13,417 bases of DNA from positions 1 to 13,417 of the forward strand of contig JBLHWU010000182.1 in assembly GCA_047629355.1 (NCBI GenBank), in the 5' to 3' direction. Each line of letters opens with the position of its first letter. Within the stretch, counting starts at the first letter, position 1. Shown piece after piece: positions 1 to 6,544 of this stretch. This DNA comes from CAYUNA01 sp047629355 (GTDB lineage: Bacteria; Bacteroidota; Bacteroidia; Chitinophagales; Saprospiraceae). A model generated the notes under the pieces. The model did no database searches. It saw nothing but the letters and a program-made list of their open reading frames with translations, and was not told where the DNA came from. Both the position numbers and the translations under genes were made by a program.

Positions 1-102
1 GCGCACTGTGTTTTTGGAAGCTCGATAATCTTACGATTTTCTCGCTGCTCAAACTTAAAAGAACCTTCGTTTACACGGTAATAAATCACTTTTTCAATAA
101 AT

Positions 103-136
103 GGTGGTGCACATTTGTAGCACTACCGTTTTTTTT
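103..136 (+). terminator. Rho-independent terminator, + strand
   Basis: GGTGGTGC (103-110) pairs with GCACTACC (120-127), 8 bp with one G-U pair, around a 9-nt loop, and is followed by G and a run of eight T (129-136). This is a classical intrinsic terminator on the + strand. It lies directly against the stop codon of the - strand T9SS gene, and implies a + strand gene converging from the left. That gene's last codons could end at the stop at 26-28 or at 79-81; too little is visible to choose. In the - direction the hairpin has no T tract after it, so it would serve that gene less well. Confidence 0.7.
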
Positions 137-137
137 A

Positions 138-2177
138 TTAGCGGATAAATAACGATTTGGCATAAGTATTTTCGTTAATATTAATTTTTATAAAATAACT
201 GCCTTTCGCTAAATCTTGGATATTGAATAAGAATTTTTGGTATCCTTTTTCTTGATTTTTATTGTAAAAAAGCGTTTTAATAGGTCTTCCTAAAACGTCC
301 TTTAGCTGAATGTCAACTGGACTATCTTGCGGCAAATTCATTTCGAGCGTGAATTGATGAGCAGCAGGATTTGGATAAATTTGGATTTCAGGATGAGAAG
401 AAAAAAGGTTGACCAATCTAATCGCTGAATAACTGCTTTCTCCTGAATAATCAACTTGTTTTAACCGGTAAAAATTTTCGCCTAGAAGAGGCGTTTTATC
501 CTCAAAAAAGTAGTACTGTTCGATATTTGATTCGCCTAGGGAATACACTTTTCCAATGACAAAAAAATCTTTTCCGTCGGTGGATTTTTCGATTAAAAAA
601 TAATCATTTCCAATTTCGGAAGCGGTTGTCCACGATAAATCTACAGATTGGTTTAGGCTTTCAGCTGAAAACTCGATTAATTCAATGGGCAGTACGCTAT
701 TGGCAGACAGCCGTTGTCCAAAAACTTCATACTCGCCAAAAGAAAATGGAAGTATATTAGAGGTCATTGACCACAAAGTCAGGTATTCATTGCTGGAAGA
801 ATTATAAGCAATATTAGGATAAAGAGCGGTATCCCAGTTGTTTTCATTCACCCGATAATCGTTGATTCCCATTTCTGTTCCTGCTGCGGTCAAAATTTGA
901 ACATGAATTTGTCCATTGGCACTGGCATCATCGCCATACCAAGCCACCAAATATTCATTGTTGGTTGCATTGTAAACCACTTTGGGCGTATTGGCGAAAT
1001 CAGCAGTTTGCCCGTCAATTCCCATATCGCTAATGCGAAAATCATTCAATCCAACTTCGCTACCTACCACTGACAGCCGTTGTCCAAATATTTCCAGTTC
1101 TCCCTCCACTAAGGGGGCAATATTGTCATCGCCCGACCACACGACGAAGTATTCATTGCTGACCGTATTGTAGGTAACGGAGGGCGAGCCAGCATCAAAG
1201 TCTGGGTCACCATCAGTCCCCATGTCACTGATACGGAAGTCATTTGTTCCAATTTCTGCCCCTGCACTCGACAAGCGTTGCCCAAAAATTTCAGATTCAT
1301 TTACCACTAAGGACCCAGTATCGTCATCACCCGACCACACAACCAAATAATTATTAAACGTTGGATTGAAAGTCACCGCCGGAGTGACTGGGGAAAAGTT
1401 ATTTGCACCATTGGGTCCCATGTCGCTGATGCGAAAATCATTGTTGCCCACTTCGGTACCATCCGCCGCAAGGATTTGTCCGAAAACCTCCCATTCATTA
1501 TCGACCAGCGGGGCGGTATCATCGTCGCCAATCCAAACGACCAAATATTGATTATTAGTGAAATTGTAAACTGCTGAAATAAGCACACCCAACACCCCGT
1601 AGCTTATATTACCATTTGGTCCCATATCGCTAATCCGAAAATCATTCACACCAATTTCTGTACCATCTGAAGCGAGGCGTTGACCGAAAATTTCCATTTC
1701 ATTATTCACCAACGGGGCGGTATCATCGTCGCCAATCCAAACCACTAAATATTCGTTATCTGTCGAATTGTAGACCACACTAGGTTTTTGAGCACCATAA
1801 TTAGTGTTTCCGACAGGTCCCATGTCGCTGATGAGAAAATCATTAGTTCCAATTTCCGTTCCATCGGCAGCAAGGCGCTGTCCATAAATTTCATATTCAT
1901 TGTTCGTATTATTGTCTCCTTTCCAAACCACCAAATATTCATTATTGGTGGAATTGTAGGCGATACAAGGTTCGCTGGCATCCAAATTAGTATTGCCATT
2001 GGTTCCCATGTCACTGATACGGAAGTCATTGTTACCAACTTCTGCTTGTGCCTGAATTTTTCCGAAAGAAAGACAACATAAGAAGAATAGACCAATTTTT
2101 TTTGGTAAAACCTGGTTAGTCTGTCTAAATATTAGCAGGAAAAACGACCGATAAAAAAGTAATAATAGCTTTTTCAT
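138..2177 (-). CDS. Secreted repeat protein with T9SS type A C-terminal sorting domain
   Basis: 679-residue exported protein. Residues 1-44 are hydrophobic in two blocks (2-18 and 29-38) separated by a charged linker and end in IQAQ-AE, a plausible signal peptidase I site. Residues 47-490 hold seven units of 60-68 residues, each opening with (N)DFRISDMG (starts at 51, 113, 179, 247, 313, 379; degenerate DYRVNENN at 439) and containing YNxxxNEYLVVWxGDDD and EIFGQRL. Residues about 496-590 look like a beta-sandwich linker (VDLSWTTASE, FYRLKQVDYSG), often seen before sorting domains. Residues 598-679 (IYPNPA, DVLGR, KGSYFIKI, KSLFIR) are a typical type A T9SS sorting domain, so the protein is probably exported by Sec, then secreted and surface-anchored by the type IX system. 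Seven similar blades suggest a beta-propeller (inference). No catalytic motif is visible; ligand unknown. It stands alone, divergent from the kinase gene. Confidence 0.9.
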   Translation of the reverse strand: MKKLLLLFYRSFFLLIFRQTNQVLPKKIGLFFLCCLSFGKIQAQAEVGNNDFRISDMGTNGNTNLDASEPCIAYNSTNNEYLVVWKGDNNTNNEYEIYGQRLAADGTEIGTNDFLISDMGPVGNTNYGAQKPSVVYNSTDNEYLVVWIGDDDTAPLVNNEMEIFGQRLASDGTEIGVNDFRISDMGPNGNISYGVLGVLISAVYNFTNNQYLVVWIGDDDTAPLVDNEWEVFGQILAADGTEVGNNDFRISDMGPNGANNFSPVTPAVTFNPTFNNYLVVWSGDDDTGSLVVNESEIFGQRLSSAGAEIGTNDFRISDMGTDGDPDFDAGSPSVTYNTVSNEYFVVWSGDDNIAPLVEGELEIFGQRLSVVGSEVGLNDFRISDMGIDGQTADFANTPKVVYNATNNEYLVAWYGDDASANGQIHVQILTAAGTEMGINDYRVNENNWDTALYPNIAYNSSSNEYLTLWSMTSNILPFSFGEYEVFGQRLSANSVLPIELIEFSAESLNQSVDLSWTTASEIGNDYFLIEKSTDGKDFFVIGKVYSLGESNIEQYYFFEDKTPLLGENFYRLKQVDYSGESSYSAIRLVNLFSSHPEIQIYPNPAAHQFTLEMNLPQDSPVDIQLKDVLGRPIKTLFYNKNQEKGYQKFLFNIQDLAKGSYFIKININENTYAKSLFIR
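708..2039 (-). repeat. Seven in-gene tandem repeats (about 180-204 bp each)
   Basis: The part of the T9SS gene encoding residues 47-490 is a tandem array of seven related units. At DNA level the segment encoding the ISDMG core recurs nearly unchanged, for example around 1021-1047, 1417-1443, 1618-1646, 1820-1846 and 2005-2030. Spacing corresponds to 60-68 codons. The last unit (439-490) has lost the ISDMG core but keeps YNSSSNEYL and EVFGQRL. High DNA identity between units makes the region prone to copy-number change by recombination and to assembly collapse. Confidence 0.85.
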
Positions 2178-2348
2178 AGTTAACTTTTTTTAAGTTTTAA
2201 AATTGATTTTATTGGGCGTAAGTGGTTGATGCAAAGTTCCGAGCATTTCATTCGCAAATCTTCCCCCCATCGGGTGATTTTCGTTCCTCCCCCTAAATGA
2301 GGAGATAAAATCATACTTTAAGGGGAAAAGACTTTTTAAAAAAGGTGT

Positions 2349-2356
2349 TATATTTG
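2349..2356 (+). promoter_or_regulatory. Bacteroidota-type -7 box (TATATTTG) for the kinase/regulator operon
   Basis: TATATTTG matches the Bacteroidota -7 consensus TAnnTTTG exactly and sits 23 nt before the kinase start codon, giving a very short leader. No clear TTG -33 element is seen at the usual distance. An imperfect inverted repeat, TCCCCCTAAA (2288-2297) with TTTAAGGGGA (2317-2326), lies just upstream and could be a regulator site (speculative). Confidence 0.5.
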
Positions 2357-2379
2357 TTTTTTTTATAAAATCCTCATTC

Positions 2380-4281
2380 ATGAAGCAAATTTGGTGGTGT
2401 TTTTTATTCTTTGGAATAGTAGAAATTCCGATAGCAATGTCACAAAACCCATTTTTGGATAGTCTAAAAATGGTAGTGGACACGATGCCCAATTCAAAGG
2501 AAAAAGTGACTCATTTAATCACTATATCTGTACAAACTTATGCTGGAGAACAAGCCACAAAGTATGGATGGGAAGCAATTCGGGAAGCGAAAACTTTCGG
2601 TGATAGACTTCTACTTGCAGATGCTTATTTCAATATGGCTAGTCTGTACAATGTGTCCGAAAAGGTGGATAGTTTTAATTTATTTGCGGAAAAAGCAGCG
2701 CAATATTACGAAGCTTTAAATGATGGTTGGGGCTTGGCTTCCATTCATCAGGCACGGGGAAATTTATTGGGAAAATTTAAACAACATGAAGCAGCGGATG
2801 AGAATTTTCAAAAAGCCATGGAATACGCCATCCAAGCTAAGCATGACCGAATTAAAATAGAAATACTGAATGATTGGGGAGTTTATTTGAGAACTATTAA
2901 AAATTACCAAGAATCTATTGGTAAATTAAAAAAAGGACTAACAATTTTTGCCACAACTGGACAAACAAACTTAGCAACATTGTCTCGCTTAGAGTTTAAT
3001 TTAGGACGCTCTCTTCAAGACAACCAGCAGTTTTCCGAAGCACTCGATTATCAGACCAAAGCATATCAAAAGAGAATAAAATTGAATATTCAAGGAGGAA
3101 TTGCTGAGTCGCAAATTCAATTGCTACGATTAAATTTGGACATACAAAAAGCCAATAAAGATACCTCCGATTTTCAAAAAACAATCAACATTTTGGGCTA
3201 TTCCAACGCCCAATCTATCCTTGATTCTTTAGCCATTTCCACTGCTAAAACTAACCATGCTGGTTTGACAGAAATGTTTTATAAAATCAGTCATCGTTAT
3301 CACGAAGAACGTGGAAATTATCAGCAAGCGTTGAAATTTTTCAAAGCAGGGAAGCAATTGGAAGACAGCCTGCTTTTGAGCAAGAAAAACCTTGCCGCTT
3401 TGGCTGATTTAGATTTGAAATACAATAACGAAGTGCTACAAAATGAAGTGCTCCGTACCCAAATTGCGGAAAGTAAATCTAAGAATGAGCGCAATATTTT
3501 GTTGTTGCTGCTTTTTGCCGCTTTATCAGCAGGAATTTTAGGCATCCTTTATTTTCGACAAAGATTGGAAGCCCGAAACATTGCCTTGCAATTGGAAGCG
3601 CAAAAGGTAAAAGAACTAGAACGGCAACAACAACTCGTTGCCATGAATGCCATGTTGGAAGGGCAAGAAAAGGAGCGAAGTCGAATTGCAAAAGACCTGC
3701 ACGACGGGCTGGGAAACATGCTAACTTCCATCAAATATCAAATTGCAGGACTGCCGCTTGGGTTGGATAACAATTTCAAAAAAGTACAAGGAAAAGCGGA
3801 AAACATGATTGATGATGCCTGTTCAGAAGTGCGCAAAATTGCTCATAATATGATGCCAATCGCCCTCGAAAAACTGGGACTGACACGGGCATTGGAAGAC
3901 TTGTGCGAAAAACATCAGGCGCATCAGTCTTACGAAGTTATTTTTCAGATTTTTGGCCGCGAAGCCAGGTTTAAGACCAATGTAGAAACCATGCTTTACC
4001 GAATTGCGCAGGAAATTTTCAACAATATCAACAAACATGCTGAAGCCTCGGAAGTAGTGGTGCAGATGACTTATTCAGAAGATTGGTTAAACCTGACTTT
4101 TGAAGACGATGGAAAGGGATTTGACAAACAAGAAATCATGAAAAATGGAGGCCTTGGATTGCATAGCATTCAATCGCGAACCGACTATCTTTCAGGCGAA
4201 TGTTTGATTGATGCCCGCTTGGATAAAGGTACTAATATTAGCATCAATATTCCAATCAACGTTACAAATATGAAAGCATGA
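2380..4281 (+). CDS. TPR-containing membrane sensor histidine kinase (NarL/DesK-type, HisKA_3)
   Basis: 633-residue sensor kinase. Residues 1-21 form a signal peptide (ends AMSQ). Residues about 40-340 are helical TPR-like repeats, the probable extracytoplasmic sensor region (for example ALKFFKAGKQLEDS at 317-330). A coiled-coil linker precedes one membrane span (about 372-392), followed by a second coiled coil (396-430). The HisKA_3 dimerisation domain carries the phosphoacceptor His441 in RIAKDLHDGLGNMLTS. The HATPase_c domain has an N-box QEIFNNINKHA (544-554, Asn549), DDGKGF (576-581) and GGLGL (590-594). All catalytic boxes look intact, so it should autophosphorylate and pass phosphate to the response regulator encoded next, whose start codon overlaps this stop. 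The sensed signal is not evident. This TPR-TM-HisKA_3 architecture is common in Bacteroidota. Confidence 0.93.
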   Translation: MKQIWWCFLFFGIVEIPIAMSQNPFLDSLKMVVDTMPNSKEKVTHLITISVQTYAGEQATKYGWEAIREAKTFGDRLLLADAYFNMASLYNVSEKVDSFNLFAEKAAQYYEALNDGWGLASIHQARGNLLGKFKQHEAADENFQKAMEYAIQAKHDRIKIEILNDWGVYLRTIKNYQESIGKLKKGLTIFATTGQTNLATLSRLEFNLGRSLQDNQQFSEALDYQTKAYQKRIKLNIQGGIAESQIQLLRLNLDIQKANKDTSDFQKTINILGYSNAQSILDSLAISTAKTNHAGLTEMFYKISHRYHEERGNYQQALKFFKAGKQLEDSLLLSKKNLAALADLDLKYNNEVLQNEVLRTQIAESKSKNERNILLLLLFAALSAGILGILYFRQRLEARNIALQLEAQKVKELERQQQLVAMNAMLEGQEKERSRIAKDLHDGLGNMLTSIKYQIAGLPLGLDNNFKKVQGKAENMIDDACSEVRKIAHNMMPIALEKLGLTRALEDLCEKHQAHQSYEVIFQIFGREARFKTNVETMLYRIAQEIFNNINKHAEASEVVVQMTYSEDWLNLTFEDDGKGFDKQEIMKNGGLGLHSIQSRTDYLSGECLIDARLDKGTNISINIPINVTNMKA

Positions 4282-4919
4282 AAATAAGAATTTTACTCGC
4301 CGACGACCACCAAATTTTATTGGACGGTCTAAAATCCATGTTGGAAGAAGAATCCGATTTTATCGTAGTTGGTACTGCGCTGAACGGAGTAGAGGCGCTT
4401 CAAAAACTAGAAAATCAGCCAGTTGACGTCTTGTTATTAGATTTACAAATGCCGCGAATGGATGGAATAGAAACCACAATAATTGCCAAAAAGCGGTTTC
4501 CTGATTTGAAAATTTTGATACTAACTACAAATGATGAAGGCAGTATTATTACCGAAATTTTAAAAAAAGGAGCGACGGGTTATTTATTAAAAAATACCTC
4601 TCAACAAGAACTGATTCGTGGAATTCGCTTAGCTTATGCAGGTAAAACAGTTTTGAATAATCAAGTGACGGCTAAAATTATCGAGAATATTCGGCAGCAA
4701 GAACATCCACCTAAAAAGTCGAAACTGCCTAAAATTACGCAACGGGAACAGGAGGTTTTGGAGCTAATTGCTCAAGAATTTACAGCTCAGGAAATTGCTG
4801 ACCAACTGTTTGTCAGTTTAAACACTATTATTACCCACAGACGAAATTTGTTGGTAAAGTTGGATGTGAAAAATTCGGTTGGTTTAGTGAGAAAATCAAT
4901 GGAGAATGGATTGATTTAG
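4278..4919 (+). CDS. LuxR/NarL-family DNA-binding response regulator
   Basis: 213-residue cytoplasmic regulator. The receiver domain (residues 2-120) has the acidic pair Asp9/Asp10, phosphoacceptor Asp55 in LLLDLQMPRMDG, Thr83/Thr84 and Lys105 in GYLLKNT. A short linker rich in Lys/Pro (141-151) leads to a LuxR-type helix-turn-helix (153-213; ITQREQEVLELIA, then EIADQLFVSLNTIITHRRNL). Its ATG overlaps the kinase stop as ATGA, indicating translational coupling and a cognate pair. Phosphorylation is expected to drive dimerisation and DNA binding, as in NarL-type regulators. Target genes cannot be read here; the divergent T9SS gene and the operon itself are candidates only by proximity. The stop is 5 nt from the end of the convergent trhO gene, leaving no room for a separate terminator. 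Confidence 0.95.
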   Translation: MKIRILLADDHQILLDGLKSMLEEESDFIVVGTALNGVEALQKLENQPVDVLLLDLQMPRMDGIETTIIAKKRFPDLKILILTTNDEGSIITEILKKGATGYLLKNTSQQELIRGIRLAYAGKTVLNNQVTAKIIENIRQQEHPPKKSKLPKITQREQEVLELIAQEFTAQEIADQLFVSLNTIITHRRNLLVKLDVKNSVGLVRKSMENGLI

Positions 4920-4924
4920 GATTC

Positions 4925-5971
4925 CTACTCCATCACAAATCCTTCGTCTTTCCTAAAAGCTTTGTAACGTCCTTTTCCAAATTTTGCCCCGTTAAACTTC
5001 ACCGTTTTACGCAGCTCTTTTCGTTGTTCCTCTGATAATTGGTTAAAATCAGCACATTCTCTGGAACAGCAGTCTTGATACTTTTTTGCACATTTTTCAC
5101 ATTGCAAAAACAACATATGACAGGCATCATTTCCGCAGTTGACATGATTGTCGCTAGTCTCGCCGCATTGATGACATTTAGCCACAACTTCATCGCCAAT
5201 CCGCTCCCCCATCCGTTCATCAAACACAAAATTTTTCCCAATAAATTTATTTTCCAATCCCTGTTCTTTCACCTGCCGCGCATATTCAATAATACCGCCG
5301 TTTACCATGTACACCTTTTCATAACCCTTGTGTAGCATATACGCACTCGCCTTCTCACAGCGAATTCCACCCGTACAATACATCACAATATCTTGATCTT
5401 TTTTATCTTCAAATAGCTCCGCGACCAAGGGTAATTCCTCGCGAAAAGTCTCCACATCTGGACGAATTGCGTCAGCAAAATAGCCAACTTCACTCTCGTA
5501 ATGATTGCGCATATCGACAATTATTGTCCCTTTCTTTTCCGTCAGTTCATTGTATTCTTTGGCAGAAAGGTGCTTGCCTCGTTTGGTGACATCAAATAAT
5601 TCATCGTCCAAACCATCCGCAACGATTTTCTTTTTAACGTTGATTTTTAATTTAAAAAAAGATTTGCCATCATCATCAATCGCGATATTCAAGCGAATGC
5701 CTTTTAAAAATGGGACGGCATCCATCCTATTTTTAAAACCCTCAAAATTTTCTGTTGGAACAGAAATCTGACCGTTAATACCTTCTTTTGCAACGTAAAT
5801 ACGCCCAAAAACGCTAATTTCAGATAAAGTACTGTAAAAATCGTCGCGAAACTGCTTCGGATTTTCGATATTTGCGTATTGATAAAACGACAAAGTTGTC
5901 CGTTTTTCATCGCTTTCCTTGAGACGTTGTTTCAGCTCGTCTCTGTTAACTTTATTATGAAGTACAATCAT
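4925..5971 (-). CDS. trhO: tRNA uridine(34) hydroxylase TrhO (rhodanese-domain, UPF0176/YceA family)
   Basis: 348 residues, the usual length for this family. TrhO carries out oxygen-dependent hydroxylation of wobble uridine 34 in tRNAs, a step toward 5-methoxyuridine or 5-carboxymethoxyuridine. Residues 1-115 form the N-terminal UPF0176 domain (FGRIYVAKEGINGQIS at 55-70). Residues about 140-240 are a rhodanese domain with the active loop CTGGIRCEK (Cys199; second Cys205). Residues 246-310 are the Cys-rich C-terminal rhodanese-associated region (C266, C269, C279, C284, C290, C293, C301, C302, C306), probably metal-binding, followed by a basic tail. The ATG at 5971 gives the expected N-terminus. 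The gene is monocistronic, convergent with the response regulator and faces the MITE-bearing gap. Family identity is strong; the gene name rests on recognised motifs, not a search. Confidence 0.93.
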   Translation of the reverse strand: MIVLHNKVNRDELKQRLKESDEKRTTLSFYQYANIENPKQFRDDFYSTLSEISVFGRIYVAKEGINGQISVPTENFEGFKNRMDAVPFLKGIRLNIAIDDDGKSFFKLKINVKKKIVADGLDDELFDVTKRGKHLSAKEYNELTEKKGTIIVDMRNHYESEVGYFADAIRPDVETFREELPLVAELFEDKKDQDIVMYCTGGIRCEKASAYMLHKGYEKVYMVNGGIIEYARQVKEQGLENKFIGKNFVFDERMGERIGDEVVAKCHQCGETSDNHVNCGNDACHMLFLQCEKCAKKYQDCCSRECADFNQLSEEQRKELRKTVKFNGAKFGKGRYKAFRKDEGFVME

Positions 5972-6130
5972 TTTTTATCATTTTTCTTGACAATTGCAGG
6001 TTATCGAAGAAATCTGCGGTGCAAAAATGAGGTTTTTATAGCAAAATATAGCCTTTTTGCACTTTTCAATTAATTAAACTTTAAACCAATGCTCCTTTTT
6101 TGTGTATTTGAAATAGGTTCAATACTTTTA

Positions 6131-6319
6131 GTAATGGTAAAATAATAAGTCCGCCAACTAACAACGTTTATTTTGGTCTTTTTCTCCACTTCGGTCGAAA
6201 TGACAAAAGATGTTTACTTTTTAAATAGGAATTATCTCTACATAATGACTGTTTCAAAAATGAAAAATAAGGACAAAAGAAATACTCGGTAGTTGGCGGA
6301 CTTATTATTTTACCGTTAC
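6131..6319. mobile_element. MITE-like element 1 (189 bp, 30-bp terminal inverted repeats, TTA flanks)
   Basis: The ends 6131-6160 (beginning GTAATGGTAAAATAATAAGT, ending CCGCCAACTA) and 6290-6319 are inverted copies differing at one position in 30 (T/C). The trinucleotide TTA flanks both sides (6128-6130 and 6320-6322), as expected for a 3-bp target duplication. The 129-bp interior has no gene and includes the small palindrome TTCGGTCGAA (6194-6203) within CACTTCGGTCGAAATGAC. Length, long matched ends and lack of coding capacity fit a non-autonomous transposable element moved in trans by a transposase elsewhere. A structured RNA or cruciform-forming intergenic repeat is an alternative. Confidence 0.7.
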
Positions 6320-6371
6320 TTAGCACTTGAATTGAAATATTTTCATTACTTTTTAAATGTTGATAAAAGAA

Positions 6372-6504
6372 TTTAGAAACACAGGCACAGTGTGCCGTCC
6401 CTCTTGGTAGAAAATGGTTATAATGTGTTCTAGAGCCGCAGCGCGGTGGCACTCTTAAGTTTTTCATCAGCAAGAGGGACGGCACGCTGTGCCTAATTTC
6501 TAAA
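6372..6504. mobile_element. MITE/REP-like element 2 (133 bp, ~33-bp imperfect inverted ends)
   Basis: Left arm 6372-6405 (starts TTTAGAAA, core AGGCACAGTGTGCCGTCCC) and right arm 6472-6504 (core GGGACGGCACGCTGTGCCT, ends TTTCTAAA) are inverted copies with a few mismatches; the core 6383-6406 against 6471-6494 differs at one position in 24. Each arm is itself palindromic (GGCACAGTGTGCC), and the interior has a further GC-rich hairpin CCGC-AGC-GCGG (6437-6447), so the element can fold into nested hairpins. It is markedly more GC-rich than the surroundings. Unrelated in sequence to element 1. No gene inside. Probably a non-autonomous mobile or palindromic intergenic repeat; it ends 40 bp before the batD-like start. 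Confidence 0.65.
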
Positions 6505-6544
6505 CATGTAAATTTTAATCTCAGAATCGTTGAAACATTTTAAA

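Larger units (their letters stand above)
5972..6544. other. Gene-free divergent intergenic region holding two MITE-like elements
   Basis: About 570 bp between trhO (-) and the batD-like gene (+). No convincing coding sequence is seen; a - strand open frame at 6168-6485 runs through both inverted-repeat elements and has atypical composition. Two separate palindromic elements occupy 6131-6319 and 6372-6504 (separate entries). The remaining 5972-6130 is AT-rich and should hold the trhO promoter; a near match to the -7 consensus (TATATTTTG in the - direction, around 6043-6051) is the best candidate. About 25-40 bp remain between the second element and the batD-like start. Confidence 0.7.

Noticed and set aside
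1..120. Protein-like - strand frame (YYRVNEGSFKFEQRENRKI) at the left edge
   Set aside because: About 40 codons, preceded by a stop, no ATG, and opposed by a + strand terminator; too short to call a gene.
708..2039. Regularly spaced repeats as a possible CRISPR array
   Set aside because: Units are about 200 bp, diverged and in frame with a protein; no short identical repeats with unique spacers.
1788..2081. Open frames antisense to or in other frames of the T9SS gene (also 982-1173, 1109-1300, 1366-1551, 1373-1588, 1745-2095)
   Set aside because: Shadows created by the strong codon bias of the tandem repeats; the main frame has signal peptide, repeats and sorting domain.
2288..2326. Imperfect inverted repeat TCCCCCTAAA/TTTAAGGGGA as the response regulator's operator
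   Set aside because: Only one copy, one mismatch and no known binding consensus to compare; mentioned with the promoter only.
2190..2492. 100-aa open frame on the - strand overlapping the kinase start
   Set aside because: Overlaps the signal peptide coding region of the kinase and its promoter; no family features.
5039..5335. 98-aa + strand open frame inside trhO (also 5505-5771 and 5879-6073)
   Set aside because: Antisense shadows of a well-supported trhO gene.
6168..6485. 105-aa open frame on the - strand in the trhO-batD gap
   Set aside because: It runs across both inverted-repeat elements, its start lies inside the right arm of element 2, and the encoded composition is explained by the palindromes.
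6530..6544. TTG at 6530 as the start of the batD-like gene
   Set aside because: Adds a charged MKHFK extension; ATG at 6545 gives a normal signal peptide and lies in the same frame.
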